64,000 nt of DNA. It comes from Streptomyces sp. SID13031 (GTDB lineage: Bacteria; Actinomycetota; Actinomycetes; Propionibacteriales; Kribbellaceae). The notes beneath the pieces were generated by a model. It ran no database searches, was not told the origin of the DNA, and saw only the letters and a list, made by a program, of their open reading frames with translations. Positions 39,077 to 49,049 of this stretch are shown in pieces. Location: contig NZ_JAAGLV010000003.1 of NCBI RefSeq assembly GCF_010548305.1, positions 186,001 to 250,000 of the forward strand, given 5' to 3'. The number at the start of each line of letters is the position of its first letter. The stretch's first letter is position 1. The position numbers and the translations under genes are program-made.

Positions 39077-40090
39077 ATGAGCCAATCGCAGTCCATCGAC
39101 CCGCGCTATGCCGGCCGCCCGCCAGCACGACCCAAGAAGCGGCGCAACTGGTTCGCCCGGATCATCGGACTGGTCGTCCTGTTGTTCGTGCTGAGCCTGA
39201 TCTGCATCCCGCTGTTCGCCTGGGGCAAGATCAACAAGGTCGAGGCCATGCCCGACGGCGACCGGCCCGCCGACACCGCCGGTACGACCTTCCTGCTGGT
39301 CGGGTCCGACAGCCGCGAGGGTCTGACCCGCGCCGAGCGCGCCAAGCTGCACACCGGCACGGCGGCCGGCCAGCGGACCGACTCGATCATGTTGCTGCAT
39401 GTGCCGGAGTCCGGCCCGACCGCGCTGATCAGCCTGCCGCGGGACAGCTACGTGTCGATCCCCGGCCACGGCAAGAACAAGATCAACGCGGCGTTCACGT
39501 TCGGCGGCCCCCAGTTGCTGATCAAGACCGTCGAGAACGTCACCGGTCTGCGCGTCGACCACTACGTCGAGATCGGCTTCGGCGGCTTCGCCTCGATCGT
39601 CGACAGCGTCGGCGGGATCAACATGTGCTTGCCCAAGGCAATTAAAGACGAATACGCGCACATCGACCTGCCGAAGGGCTGCCAGGACCTCGACGGCCCG
39701 AACGCGCTCGGCTACGTCCGGGCCCGCCACTTCGACCCGCTCGGTGACCTCGGCCGGGTCCAGCGGCAGCGCGAGATGATCGGCGCGATCGCCGACAAGG
39801 CCGTCGGGCCGGCCACCTTCCTGAACCCGTTCCGGTTCTACAAGCTCAGCACCGCGGGCGCCGAGGCGCTCACGATCGACAAGGACATGGGCCCGCTCAC
39901 CCTGCTCAAGTTCGCCCGCGGGATGAAGGCGGTGGCGGCCGGCGGCAACGGCATCACGCTGACCGTGCCGGTCTCCGACACCAACCTCAAGACGCCGAAC
40001 GGCTCGGCCGTGAAGTGGGACAACGCCAAGGCGACGGCCCTCTTCAAGGCTCTCAAAGCAGACGACACCAGCGGTCTCAAGAGCACCTAG
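39077..40090 (+). CDS. LytR-CpsA-Psr (LCP) family cell-wall glycopolymer transferase
   Basis: 337 aa. Cytoplasmic basic N-terminus, one transmembrane helix (about 27-50), then the LCP domain: LLVGSDSREG, QRTDSIMLLHV, ISLPRDSYVSIPGHGKNKINAAF, and the late YVRARHFDPLGDLGRVQRQ pattern with the lipid-phosphate arginines. It attaches glycopolymers to peptidoglycan. Start taken at MSQSQSIDPRY; an in-frame GTG at 39020 adds 19 residues. No clear RBS. The stop overlaps the next start by one base (TAGTG). Confidence 0.92.
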   Translation: MSQSQSIDPRYAGRPPARPKKRRNWFARIIGLVVLLFVLSLICIPLFAWGKINKVEAMPDGDRPADTAGTTFLLVGSDSREGLTRAERAKLHTGTAAGQRTDSIMLLHVPESGPTALISLPRDSYVSIPGHGKNKINAAFTFGGPQLLIKTVENVTGLRVDHYVEIGFGGFASIVDSVGGINMCLPKAIKDEYAHIDLPKGCQDLDGPNALGYVRARHFDPLGDLGRVQRQREMIGAIADKAVGPATFLNPFRFYKLSTAGAEALTIDKDMGPLTLLKFARGMKAVAAGGNGITLTVPVSDTNLKTPNGSAVKWDNAKATALFKALKADDTSGLKST

Positions 40091-40908
40091 TGCTGATCCT
40101 GGTTCACCTGGTGGTGAGCCTGGGGATGTTGGTGATCGTCCCGCTCGGGCTCAGCCTGGTGAAGATCGACGGCGGTACCGCGGTCCGCCGATGGTGGCTC
40201 GTCGCGGCCGTGCCAGGGGTGATCTCCCTCTGGCTCGGCCGCGGTCCGCTGTCCATCACGCTGGCGAGCATCTACCTGGCCGGCACGCTGGCCCTCGTAG
40301 TACTGGCTGCTGCTGACCTGGTACGCCGGAAACGCCTGCGGGCAAGGGAGATCGCGCTCTACACCGCGTTGGCGACACCCGCGATCGCCGCCTTGGCCCT
40401 GGTCGCCGAGCGTTCGTCGTACGAGCTGTTCGGCTTCAGCCTGACCGTACTGTCGCTGACGGTCGCCCACTTCCACTTCGCCGGCTTCGCCGCGGCCCTG
40501 ATCGCCTGTCTCGTGGTGGAGTCGACCAGCACCGGTTGGGCGACCGCTGCGGCGATCAGCGTGCCACTGGGGACGGGGATCGTGCTGCTGGGTTTCTTTC
40601 TCGGCGACCCGGTCGAGCTCGCCGGTGCCGCAGTACTGACGGCCGGCATGTGGCTGGTCGGCTGGACGATGTGGCGGCGGTCGCGGCAAGCCGAGCGGGC
40701 GACCAAGGTGCTCCTCGTCGTCTCGGCCGGCACGATCGTACTGACGATGCTGCTGGCGCTCAGCTGGGCGCTGGGGCACGTGGTGGCGACGCCCTACCTG
40801 CCGTTGCGCTGGATGGTTGCTACACATGGGGTGGCGAACGCGCTCGGCTTCGCCCTGTGCGGACTGCTGGCCTGGCGCCGGTTGAAGGAGTGGGATGAAG
40901 CTCGATGA
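40090..40908 (+). CDS. YndJ-like multi-pass membrane protein
   Basis: 272 aa with eight or more hydrophobic segments and short polar loops. The pattern HFHFAGFAAAL and the C-terminal THGVANALGF resemble the YndJ family of uncharacterised transporters. GTG start overlapping the LCP stop by one base, and its own 3' end overlaps the DUF1990 gene by 14 bases; YndJ and DUF1990 are commonly linked. Role unknown. Confidence 0.8.
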   Translation: MLILVHLVVSLGMLVIVPLGLSLVKIDGGTAVRRWWLVAAVPGVISLWLGRGPLSITLASIYLAGTLALVVLAAADLVRRKRLRAREIALYTALATPAIAALALVAERSSYELFGFSLTVLSLTVAHFHFAGFAAALIACLVVESTSTGWATAAAISVPLGTGIVLLGFFLGDPVELAGAAVLTAGMWLVGWTMWRRSRQAERATKVLLVVSAGTIVLTMLLALSWALGHVVATPYLPLRWMVATHGVANALGFALCGLLAWRRLKEWDEAR

Positions 40909-41416
40909 CCTGAGTGGTCAGCGGTTCAGCTACGACGCGGTCGGCTCGACCCAGTACGACCGAACGCCGCCCGGCTACCACCGGCTCGACTACCGGCTCC
41001 GGATCGGCACCGGGGACGAGGTGTTCCGCCGGGCCGGTGAAGCGTTGCTGACCTGGAGAGCGCACCGCGCGGCCGGCATCCCCGTCCAGGCCACCGACGT
41101 CCCCCTCGTGGTCGGCACGAACTCACTCGGCCGCCTCGGCGTCGGCCCGATCGGCCTGCCGGTCCCTTGCCGAGTCGTCTGGGTCGTCGACGAGCCGGAC
41201 CGCATCGGCTTCGCCTACGGCACTCTGGACGGCCATCCGCAAGCCGGCGAGGAGTCCTTGGTGGTGACCCGCGAGCCGGACGGCATCTACTACACGATCC
41301 TCGCCTACAGCCGCGCCGCCACCTGGTACACGCGTCTCGGCGGACCCGTCAGCCGCACCGCCCAGAAGCTCGTCGCCAAGCAGTACGCCAGGACCCTCGC
41401 GCGGCTCGCCAACTAA
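40895..41416 (+). CDS. DUF1990 family protein
   Basis: 173 aa. Matches the DUF1990 pattern: GYHRLDYRLRIGTGDEVFRRAGEAL, then VGTNSLGRLGVGPIGLPVPCRVVWVVDEPDRIGFAYGTLDGHPQAGEESL. Predicted soluble beta-rich. Starts within the YndJ-like gene, so translation is coupled. Function unknown. Confidence 0.85.
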   Translation: MKLDDLSGQRFSYDAVGSTQYDRTPPGYHRLDYRLRIGTGDEVFRRAGEALLTWRAHRAAGIPVQATDVPLVVGTNSLGRLGVGPIGLPVPCRVVWVVDEPDRIGFAYGTLDGHPQAGEESLVVTREPDGIYYTILAYSRAATWYTRLGGPVSRTAQKLVAKQYARTLARLAN

Positions 41417-41482
41417 TGGACTGTTGAACACAGCCCGGATTGGACCTGTCGCAAGCAGTAGCGGCCTCCTTAGCCTGGAGGC

Positions 41483-41932
41483 ATGAGCAACGTCCGCGTA
41501 GCCGTCACTGCAGACATTCCGCAACTCGTCGACGCCTACAGCTGGCTCTCCGAGCCGCCTGGCGCGAAGCCGGCCGGCTGGGACCCGATCGTCGCTGCCG
41601 ATCGCCTGAAACGCACCATCGCCGGCCCGGACACCGGCGTACTGGTCGTCGTCGAAGGTGCGACAGTCATCGGTTTCTGTACGACCTACCTGGACCTCGA
41701 GTCGGTCCGGCTCGGGCAGCGCTGCTGGGTGGAGGATCTCGCCGTCGTTCCCGGCCGGTGCTCCGACGGGATCGGCGCAGCGCTGCTGAGTGCCGCCCGC
41801 ATCTGGGCCAGGGCCAGCGGCGCCACCCACCTGGAGCTCGACTCCTCGACGGCGCGCGCCGAGGCCCACCGCTCCTACAACCGGCACGAGCCGGCCAGCC
41901 ACTCCGTCAACTTCGGGTGGCAGACGGCTTGA
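41483..41932 (+). CDS. GNAT family N-acetyltransferase
   Basis: 149 aa. The acetyl-CoA-binding core WVEDLAVVPGRCSDGIGAALLSAARIWA corresponds to the R/Q-x-x-G-x-G/A region, with C/S/D where the first Arg is usual, and the ending HRSYNRHEPASHSVNFGW replaces the classic FYxxxGF. Substrate unknown. ATG start; 66-base gap after DUF1990 and a strong terminator after the stop. Confidence 0.82.
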   Translation: MSNVRVAVTADIPQLVDAYSWLSEPPGAKPAGWDPIVAADRLKRTIAGPDTGVLVVVEGATVIGFCTTYLDLESVRLGQRCWVEDLAVVPGRCSDGIGAALLSAARIWARASGATHLELDSSTARAEAHRSYNRHEPASHSVNFGWQTA

Positions 41933-41943
41933 GCCAACGCAAA

Positions 41944-41987
41944 GGCCCCGCAAGAGCTCATACCTTTTGCGGGGCCGGGGATATTTT
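41944..41987 (+). terminator. Rho-independent terminator
   Basis: GGCCCCGCAA (41944-41953) pairs with TTGCGGGGCC (41967-41976) over a 13-base loop, followed by GGGGATATTTTTAC. This is the clearest classical terminator in the window, closing the LCP-YndJ-DUF1990-GNAT stretch before ung. Confidence 0.85.
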
Positions 41988-42088
41988 TACAAGTCCCGAT
42001 CGACCAACAGGCTGACCGACACGCGAACAGTGGGTGACATCACAGCCCGGGGTACCCCGGGCGAAGCAGGGATGGGAGGCTTTGGCGG

Positions 42089-42766
42089 GTGAGTCCCAAG
42101 ACTTTGAGTGATCTGGTGGCGTCCGACTGGGCCGAGGCGCTCGCGCCCGTCGAAGAGACGGTGTCGCGGATGGGCGAGTTCCTCCGTGGCGAGATCGCCG
42201 CCGGGCGGCCGTACCTGCCCGCCGGCGAGAACGTCCTGCGCGCCTTCAACCAACCGCTGAACGACGTGAAGGTGCTGGTCGTCGGGCAGGACCCGTACCC
42301 GACTCCCGGGCACCCGGTCGGCCTGAGCTTCTCGGTCGCACCCGACGTGCGCCCGATCCCGCGCAGCCTGCAGAACATCTACCGCGAGCTGATGGCCGAC
42401 ATCGGCGTACCGGCTCCCTCCAACGGCGACCTGACGCCGTGGGCCGACCAGGGCGTCCTGATGCTCAACAGAGTGCTCACCGTGCAGCCGGGCAAGTCCG
42501 CCTCGCACAAGGGCAAGGGCTGGGAGACCGTCACCGAGCAGGCCATCCACGCGCTCGTGAAGCGTGGCGGGCCGCTGGTGGCGATCCTGTGGGGACGGGA
42601 CGCGCAGACGCTGAAGCCGATGCTCGGCACCACGCCGTACATCGAGAGCGCCCACCCGAGCCCCATGTCGGCCGACCGTGGCTTCTTCGGCTCCAAGCCG
42701 TTCAGCCGGGTCAACGAGCTGCTGGAGAAGCAGGGCGGCACTCCTATCGATTGGCGCCTTCCCTAG
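42089..42766 (+). CDS. ung: Uracil-DNA glycosylase, family 1
   Basis: 225 aa. Water-activating loop [10 protein letters not shown] (catalytic Asp68), uracil-binding LLNRVLTV and the HPSP minor-groove loop ([20 protein letters not shown]) are all present. It removes uracil from DNA in base-excision repair. GTG start with GGGAGG upstream. The 3' end overlaps the convergent ABC exporter gene by 23 bases. Confidence 0.95.
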   Translation: MSPKTLSDLVASDWAEALAPVEETVSRMGEFLRGEIAAGRPYLPAGENVLRAFNQPLNDVKVLVVGQDPYPTPGHPVGLSFSVAPDVRPIPRSLQNIYRELMADIGVPAPSNGDLTPWADQGVLMLNRVLTVQPGKSASHKGKGWETVTEQAIHALVKRGGPLVAILWGRDAQTLKPMLGTTPYIESAHPSPMSADRGFFGSKPFSRVNELLEKQGGTPIDWRLP

Positions 42767-44516
42767 AGGGATCTGTACCAGTCCAGCTGTGCCAGAGCTG
42801 GCTGTAGCGACCGCCTACAGCCAGCAGCTCGTCGTGCGTCCCTGACTCCACCACTCGCCCGTGGTCCATCACGACGATCCGATCCGCCTGCTGCGCCTGC
42901 GTAAGCCGGTGAGCCACCACCAGCGTCGTACGGCCTTCTGTAGCGGCCGCACTGGCCCGCTCCAGCTCCCGAGCCCCAGCGCTACCCGCCTCAGCCGTTG
43001 CCTCATCCAGTACTGCGACCGCCGGGTCCGCGAGCACCAGCCGCGCCAGGGCGACTTGCTGTGCCTGCGCACCGGTCAACTGATGCGCGTTCTCGCCGAC
43101 CTGGCTCTCCAGCCCCTCCGGCAACGCACACACCCAGCCCAACGCGCCGACGAGCTCCAACGCGGCCTCCACCTCAGCAACAGTCGCATCAGCTTTAGCG
43201 AGCCGTACGTCATCCACCAGCGCCCCGGAGAACACGTGGACCTCCTGGCTCAGCAGTGCAACCTGCTGCTGAGTACGCCCCTCACCCAGCGCCTTGATGT
43301 CCACGCCACCCAGCCGCACGGTCCCAGCAGTAGGCATCAGCACTCCGGCCGCGATCGCCGCCAGCGTGGTCTTCCCGGCGCCGCTCGCACCGACCAGCGC
43401 AACGCGCTCCCCGGGCTCGATCCGCAGTGACACCCCATCGACCACCAGCGGTCCCTCGTACGAGTGCCCGACCCCCACCAGCTCCACCGACGCATCGGCG
43501 GGAGCAGGCCCGGCCGGCGGCTCTACCGCAGGCTCCAACGTCAGTACTCCGGCCAGCCGCGCCAACCCCGCCGCAGCCGTCTGGATCTGGTCGAACTCCA
43601 TCAGCAGCGCGCCGATCGGGTTGAACAGCCGATGGAAGTACAGGGCGGCCGCCGTGGTCGCGCCGACCGTCACGGCATCCGCCCGGACCAGGAAGAAGCC
43701 GCCGACCAGGAGAGACGTCAGGCCGACGAACTCGGCGTAGTTGATCCGCGACGAGAAGTTGCTGAAGAGCTTGAAGACGTTCAGCGAAAGGTCCCGCGCC
43801 GTCGCCGACCGATCCGCGATCCGCTCCAGCTGCGTCTCTTCGAGCTGGTACGCCCGGACCGTCGCGCTGCCCCGCAGCGAGGTGATGATCGCCTCGGACC
43901 GCTCGCCCATCGCGAGCCGTTCCTTGCGGTAGAAGGGCGCAGAGCGCGGCAGGTACCAGCGCAGCGCGAGCAGATACATCGGCAGGGCGAGCAATCCGGC
44001 GAGCCCGAGTCGCCAGTCCAGCGCGAAGATCCCGGCCGTCGTCAGCACGATCGTCAGCGTCGCACCCAACAGCACCGGCCCTACCTCGGTCAGTGCCGCT
44101 GCCACTGACGCCACGTCATCGCCGACCCGCGACAGCAGGTCGCCGGTGCGAATCCTCTCGAGCACGGGCGCCGGGAGGTGCAGCACGCGATCGAGCACCT
44201 GCTCCCGGATCCGAGCGAGCACGGTCTCACCCACCCGCGCGATCAGCGTCACCCCGAGCGCAGTCAGCAGACCGGACAGCAGCGCGGCCCCACCGATCAG
44301 CACAACCACCCGCACGATGGCTGAACTGTGTGCACCGGTCGAGACGTCATCAACCAACACACCAAGAGCCCATGGCGCGACCAGCCCGGCCGCACTCCCC
44401 ACTGTCACCACAGCGGCGGCAACCAACGACAGTGCTCGTAGTCGGCGAATCTCCCGCCACAGCACGATCCAGGTGGCGCGTGGCCCGGTGATCGGCAGCA
44501 ATTCGGACGTGCTCAT
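42744..44516 (-). CDS. ABC exporter half-transporter with intact Walker site and degenerate signature
   Basis: 590 aa: N-terminal six-TM ABC_membrane domain, C-terminal nucleotide-binding domain. Walker [11 protein letters not shown]-loop LLSQE, Walker B VAVLDE with catalytic Glu, and switch His in VVAHR are intact, but the ABC signature is LTGAQAQQ instead of LSGGQ. Its partner has the reverse defects, so the heterodimer has one good ATP site. The ATG overlaps the partner's stop by 4 bases. Possible siderophore or metal-related transporter given the upstream iron-box-like site. Confidence 0.9.
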   Translation of the reverse strand: MSTSELLPITGPRATWIVLWREIRRLRALSLVAAAVVTVGSAAGLVAPWALGVLVDDVSTGAHSSAIVRVVVLIGGAALLSGLLTALGVTLIARVGETVLARIREQVLDRVLHLPAPVLERIRTGDLLSRVGDDVASVAAALTEVGPVLLGATLTIVLTTAGIFALDWRLGLAGLLALPMYLLALRWYLPRSAPFYRKERLAMGERSEAIITSLRGSATVRAYQLEETQLERIADRSATARDLSLNVFKLFSNFSSRINYAEFVGLTSLLVGGFFLVRADAVTVGATTAAALYFHRLFNPIGALLMEFDQIQTAAAGLARLAGVLTLEPAVEPPAGPAPADASVELVGVGHSYEGPLVVDGVSLRIEPGERVALVGASGAGKTTLAAIAAGVLMPTAGTVRLGGVDIKALGEGRTQQQVALLSQEVHVFSGALVDDVRLAKADATVAEVEAALELVGALGWVCALPEGLESQVGENAHQLTGAQAQQVALARLVLADPAVAVLDEATAEAGSAGARELERASAAATEGRTTLVVAHRLTQAQQADRIVVMDHGRVVESGTHDELLAVGGRYSQLWHSWTGTDPSREGANR

Positions 44517-46201
44517 CGAAGGACCGCCTCCTGGTACGCCGAATCCGTCTCGGCCAGCTCTGCATGCCGTCCCTCGGCCACCAGCACACCGTCCGACACC
44601 ACCAGCACTCGATGCATCTTGCCCAGTAGCGCCGGGCTGCTCGTCAGTACGAGAGTCGCGAGCCCGGGTAATCCACGGACCTCCGCAAGCCCCTCGGCCA
44701 GTAGCTCCTCGGTGACGGCGTCCACCGCAGTACTGGGGTCGTGCAGCACGAGCACTGGAGGCTCAGCCAGCAAGGCACGGGCGAGGCCGAGGCGTTGGCG
44801 TTGACCTCCTGACAGGGTTCGGCCGCGATCGGCCAGCGGATGGTCCAGCCCGTCCGCATGCGCCTCGATGACGTCAGTGGCCGCAGCGGCCACCACAACG
44901 CTGTCCAGCCTGGAAGAGTCGGAGGATCCGGCCAGGAGGTTGGTCCGTAGCGTCCCCTCGAACAGGTCGGTGTCGTGCTGCTCGACGAGCACAGAGCGGC
45001 GTACCAGGTCGATGTCGAGCTCCTCGACCGCAGTACCACCGACGAGCACCCGGCCTTCGTGCGAGGCGGCCCGGCCTGCCACCACGGTCAGCAGAGCGTC
45101 GGCATCGCGCGGGTCATAGCAGAGGACGCCTACAAGCTCACCCGGCTGCAGGGACAGGTCCAGCGACGACAGGGTCTTGTAGGTGACGCTCTCCAACGAC
45201 AGCAGGGGTTTCGCAGAGTCCACGGTTGTGGAGGAACCAGTAGCGATCTCCCACGGAGAGCCGAGCACGGAGGCCAGGCGCCCGGCCGAGGCACGAGCCA
45301 TGGCGAACACCTGGCCGCAGTACCCGAGTAAGCCGACAGGCTCTGCGACGAACTGCGCCAGGCCGACCACCGTGATCAACTCGCCGATGGTGATCCGTCC
45401 GTTCAAGGCGAACCACCCGGCGACGCCTGCGACAGCCGCCAGGAGCAGGCCGCTCAGTGCAGTGGTCACACCGTCCTGCAGGCCATTGGTAGACGCCGCA
45501 CGGAGAGTCGCCTTCAGCGTCTCCTGGCTGGACCGCCGGTATCGCTCGGCAGCGTTGTGCTGCGCCCCGATCCCCCGCAGCGTGCGCAGGCCGCCGACTA
45601 GGTCAGTGGCGAGGGCCGTAGTACTAGCGACGGCCTCCTGTTGCGAAGAGGTACGGCGAGTCAGCAGTGGCGACAAGGTCTGGATCCCCAACACCAGCAG
45701 GGGTACACCGATCACCACGCCAAGCCCCAGCGGTACGTCGACGAGCAGCAGCGCCACTGATGACACCGCAAGCGCAGTACAGCCGGCGAATCCGACCGAC
45801 ACGGCCCGTAGTACCAGCGCTGCCTTCTCTGCGTCGGAGGTCGCGATCAGCAGCAGCTCGCCAGACCTCAAGCCGGTCTGGTGTCCACGCGGATCCAGCA
45901 CCCGGCGCGAGATCTCCAAGCGGAGCAGGTGCGTCTCGTACTCGATCGCGCGGACCACCTGCCGCGCACCGGCCTTCCACGCGTTCGACAGCACCGCGAA
46001 CAGCGCGATCATCATCACCACGCACCACAGCAGGGGTTCCAGCCGTCCGGTCGACACCGCTCGGTCGACGAAGATGCCGATCGCGACCGGTACGGCGGCC
46101 TCCGTCGCCTGGTGCAGCGCGAGCACCAGGCACCCGGCGATCATCCGCGCCCGGTGCCGGCGGATCGCCCGCCGCATCACCCCGCCTGCTGTGAACTCCA
46201 C
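44513..46201 (-). CDS. ABC exporter half-transporter with degenerate Walker motifs
   Basis: 562 aa: six-TM domain then an NBD. Walker A is replaced by GVLCYDPRDADALL (no Gly-Lys), Walker B reads VLVLHDP with Pro for the catalytic Glu, and the switch His is lost (LVLTSSPA), but the signature LSGGQRQR is perfect. It should supply the signature half of the single functional ATP site formed with the next gene product. GTG start. First gene of the two-gene operon, 32 bases downstream (on its strand) of the palindrome at 46233. Confidence 0.9.
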   Translation of the reverse strand: MEFTAGGVMRRAIRRHRARMIAGCLVLALHQATEAAVPVAIGIFVDRAVSTGRLEPLLWCVVMMIALFAVLSNAWKAGARQVVRAIEYETHLLRLEISRRVLDPRGHQTGLRSGELLLIATSDAEKAALVLRAVSVGFAGCTALAVSSVALLLVDVPLGLGVVIGVPLLVLGIQTLSPLLTRRTSSQQEAVASTTALATDLVGGLRTLRGIGAQHNAAERYRRSSQETLKATLRAASTNGLQDGVTTALSGLLLAAVAGVAGWFALNGRITIGELITVVGLAQFVAEPVGLLGYCGQVFAMARASAGRLASVLGSPWEIATGSSTTVDSAKPLLSLESVTYKTLSSLDLSLQPGELVGVLCYDPRDADALLTVVAGRAASHEGRVLVGGTAVEELDIDLVRRSVLVEQHDTDLFEGTLRTNLLAGSSDSSRLDSVVVAAAATDVIEAHADGLDHPLADRGRTLSGGQRQRLGLARALLAEPPVLVLHDPSTAVDAVTEELLAEGLAEVRGLPGLATLVLTSSPALLGKMHRVLVVSDGVLVAEGRHAELAETDSAYQEAVLR

Positions 46202-46232
46202 GGAAAGCCCTTCCCCGCTCAGACATCCCCGA

Positions 46233-46254
46233 CAAGTTAGCTCACCCTAACTTG
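46233..46254 (-). promoter_or_regulatory. Iron-box-like palindrome (DtxR/IdeR/DmdR type)
   Basis: CAAGTTAG-6 bases-CTAACTTG is a perfect 8-bp inverted repeat. Read on the minus strand it gives TTAGGGTGAGCTAACTT, agreeing with both half-sites (TTAGG and GCTAAC) of the actinobacterial iron box and matching about 13 of 19 consensus positions by eye. It precedes the ABC exporter genes by about 32 bases, a good repressor position. Confidence 0.45.
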
Positions 46255-46284
46255 AGTCGGGGACAAGCCGATCGCGCTGATCGA

Positions 46285-46339
46285 TTGACACCTACCGCGA
46301 CTCCCCCGTACGGTCTCGCGGTAATAGGAAACTTTCCTA
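46285..46339 (+). promoter_or_regulatory. Promoter and palindromic operator of the ROK/ABC/GH4 operon
   Basis: TTGACA (46285-46290) and TACGGT (46309-46314) at 18-base spacing form a plausible promoter. TAGGAAA-C-TTTCCTA (46325-46339) is a perfect palindrome just downstream, overlapping the expected transcription start. AGGAAA-TTTCCT palindromes are known ROK repressor targets in actinomycetes (CsnR-type), so autoregulation by the following gene is likely. Confidence 0.65.
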
Positions 46340-46411
46340 ACAGTTGATCTGGACCACTACTCAGCAGCGTGGTTGGGCGACTCGGCGGCGAAGGGAGGGC
46401 AGGGTAAGCAC

Positions 46412-47611
46412 ATGGCCAGCACACCCGGTACTCCTCGCCTGCTCCGCGCGATGAACGACCGCGCCGCCCTCGACCTGCTCCTGACCCAGGGCCCGCTGTC
46501 GCGCACGACGCTCGGCAACCTCACCGGCCTCTCCAAGCCGACCGCCTCCCAGCTGCTCTCCCGGCTCGAGAGCGCCGGCCTGGTCCGCGCCAGCGGCACG
46601 AGCGCCGGCCGCCCAGGCCCGAACGCGCAGCTGTACGAGATCAACGGCGGCATCGCGTACGTCGCCGGCCTGGACGTCACGCCGACCCGGATCCGCGCAG
46701 CCGTCGCCGACCTGACCGGCAAGGGGTTCGGCCGCTATGAGCTGCCCACGCCCGGCCGGAGCGCCAAGGGCACGGTCGAGCGAGTGGTGAAGACCATCGA
46801 CGGCGCGCTCGGCGAGGCCGGGCTGACCCGCGACCGGCTGCACCGCGTCTCGATCGGCACCCCGGGTGGTTTCGACCCGACGACCGGCCGGCTGCGCTAC
46901 GCGACCCACCTGCCGGGCTGGCACGCGCCGCACCTGCTCGAGGAGCTGGCCGCCGCGATCGCAGTACCGCTCGAGGTCGAGAACGACGTCAACCTGGCCG
47001 CCGTCGCCGAGCAGCAGGTCGGGCACGCGAACAGCAGCGACAACTTCGTCATGCTCTGGGGCGAGGAGGGGATCGGCGCCGCGATAGTGATCGGGGGCCA
47101 CCTCGTCCGCGGCGCGACCGGCGGCGCCGGTGAGGTCGCCTTCATGCCCCTGCCCGGTACGCCGCTGGTCCGCAACGTCGGCCGCAACAACGCCGGCGGC
47201 TTCCAGGAGCTCGCCGGTGGCGAACCGGTCCTCGAACTGGCCCGCGTCAACGGCCTCCGCGCCCGTACGCCGGAAGCCGCGATCACCGCCGCGCTGCAGA
47301 CCCCGGGCGCGGGCGACATCGTGCTCGCCGAGTTCGCCCATCGCCTGGCGGTCGGCCTGGCCGCGATCGTCTCCGTCGTCGACCCCGAGCTGATCGTGCT
47401 CGCGGGCGGCGTCATCACCGCCGGCGGCGAACGGCTCCGCGGCCTGATCCAGGACGAGCTGGCCGAGCTCGCCGTACCGCGGCCGCGGCTGCTGATGACC
47501 GCGATCAACACCGACCCGGTGCTGTCCGGCGCCCTCCAGTCAGCCCTGAGCTACACCCGCGACGCAGTCTTCGACACTGCCGGCACCACCTCCGGGAGCA
47601 GCACCGACTAG
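46412..47611 (+). CDS. ROK-family transcriptional repressor (CsnR-like)
   Basis: 399 aa. The N-terminal winged HTH (TLGNLTGLSKPTASQLLSRL) is followed by the ROK sugar-kinase-like domain: GLDVTPTRIRAAVAD, VSIGTPGGFDP, VENDVNLAAVAEQ and GATGGAGEVAF. The usual CxCGxxGC zinc-binding cysteines after the GE motif are absent. Start chosen at MASTPGTPRLL, with GGAGGG and AGGG upstream. First gene of an apparent operon with an ABC importer, GH4 enzyme and kinase, matching the Streptomyces csnR-K layout. Confidence 0.88.
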   Translation: MASTPGTPRLLRAMNDRAALDLLLTQGPLSRTTLGNLTGLSKPTASQLLSRLESAGLVRASGTSAGRPGPNAQLYEINGGIAYVAGLDVTPTRIRAAVADLTGKGFGRYELPTPGRSAKGTVERVVKTIDGALGEAGLTRDRLHRVSIGTPGGFDPTTGRLRYATHLPGWHAPHLLEELAAAIAVPLEVENDVNLAAVAEQQVGHANSSDNFVMLWGEEGIGAAIVIGGHLVRGATGGAGEVAFMPLPGTPLVRNVGRNNAGGFQELAGGEPVLELARVNGLRARTPEAAITAALQTPGAGDIVLAEFAHRLAVGLAAIVSVVDPELIVLAGGVITAGGERLRGLIQDELAELAVPRPRLLMTAINTDPVLSGALQSALSYTRDAVFDTAGTTSGSSTD

Positions 47612-47720
47612 CCCCCAGACCGCCATCCCCACACATCCCCGGACCAGGAGCACTCACCTGGCCCGGTGGATCCGCACATCCAAAAGCTGTCCAGCTCCAC
47701 CCAGGATCAGGAGAACGGAA

Positions 47721-49049
47721 ATGCGTCGAGTCCACAAAGCAGTGACCGCGGCCGCCGCGGTCGCGCTGCTCGCTACCGCCTGCACCGGTACGTCGAGCGC
47801 CCCCAAGGCGAGCGACGACGCCACCAAGGACACCACCATCACCTTCTGGCACGGCTGGAGCGCGCCCAGCGAGGCGGCCGCGATCGCCGCCAACGTGAAG
47901 GCGTTCGAGACCGCGCACCCGAATATCAAGGTGAAGGTCGTCGGCAACATCAACGACGACAAGATCAAGCAGGCGCTGCGGGCCGGCGGCCCGAACTCCC
48001 CCGACGTGGTGTCGTCGTTCACCACCGACAACGTCGGCACGTTCTGCGCCTCGAACGTGTTCGCCGACCTGAAGCCGTTCCTGGAGAAGTCGGGCGTCGA
48101 CCTGGACAAGACCTTCCCGAAGGCGCTGCAGGACTACACCCAGTTCCAGGGCAAGCGCTGCACGCTACCGCTGCTGAACGACGCCTACGGCCTGTACTAC
48201 AACAAGACCGCGTTCAAGGCGGCCGGTATCACCGAGCCGCCGAAGACGCTCACGGAGTTCGACGCCGTGGCCAAGAAGCTGACCAAGGCCACCGCCGACG
48301 GCTACTCGCAGCTCGGCTTCATGCCGAACTTCCACGGCTACGAGTCGACCAGCACGCACTTCGCCGCGCAGTGGAACCCGACGTACTTCACCGCCGAGGG
48401 CAAGTCGAACCTGGCCGCCGACCCGGCGTTCGGCAAGATGCTGACCTGGCAGTCCGGCCTGGTCAAGGAGCTCGGCGGCTTCGCCAAGCTGGAGAAGTAC
48501 CGCGCCACCTTCGGTGACGAGTGGGGCGCCAAGAACCCGTTCCACACCGGCCAGGTCGCGATGTCGATCGACGGTGAGTGGCGGCTCGGGATGGCCAAGG
48601 AGGCCGGGGTCAAGTTCGACATCGGCGTCGCGCCGTTCCCGGTCCCGGACGACCAGGCCGACAGCTACGGCAAGGGCTACCTGTCCGGCACCATCATCGG
48701 GATCGCGAACACCAGCCAGAAGCAGAACGCCGCCTGGGAGCTGGTCAAGTTCATGACCACCGACACCAAGGCCGTGGTCGATTTCTCCAACGCGATCCAC
48801 AACGTGCCCTCCACGCTGGACGCGCTGAAGTCGCCGGACCTGAAGATCGACGACAGCTTCAAGGTGTTCCTCGAGATCGCCCAGCACCCGAAGAGCAGCA
48901 CCACCCCGGCCAGCCCGAACGGCGGCGCCTACCAGCTCACCCTGCAGGACTTCGGCTATGCCTTCGAGTCCGGTAAGCAAACCGATCTGGCCGCTGGTCT
49001 CGCCAAGACCGACACCCAGATCGACAAGGACATCGCGCAGGCGAAGTGA
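47721..49049 (+). CDS. Sugar ABC transporter substrate-binding lipoprotein
   Basis: 442 aa. A lipoprotein signal ending in LLATAC (Cys21) tethers it to the membrane. SBP family 1 pattern: ITFWHGWSAPSEAAA, LPLLNDAYGLYYNKTAFKAAGI, GQVAMSIDGEWRLG. By operon analogy it binds glucosamine or chito-oligosaccharides; that is inference. It is 109 bases after the ROK gene, and the downstream permease start overlaps its stop. Confidence 0.92.
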   Translation: MRRVHKAVTAAAAVALLATACTGTSSAPKASDDATKDTTITFWHGWSAPSEAAAIAANVKAFETAHPNIKVKVVGNINDDKIKQALRAGGPNSPDVVSSFTTDNVGTFCASNVFADLKPFLEKSGVDLDKTFPKALQDYTQFQGKRCTLPLLNDAYGLYYNKTAFKAAGITEPPKTLTEFDAVAKKLTKATADGYSQLGFMPNFHGYESTSTHFAAQWNPTYFTAEGKSNLAADPAFGKMLTWQSGLVKELGGFAKLEKYRATFGDEWGAKNPFHTGQVAMSIDGEWRLGMAKEAGVKFDIGVAPFPVPDDQADSYGKGYLSGTIIGIANTSQKQNAAWELVKFMTTDTKAVVDFSNAIHNVPSTLDALKSPDLKIDDSFKVFLEIAQHPKSSTTPASPNGGAYQLTLQDFGYAFESGKQTDLAAGLAKTDTQIDKDIAQAK

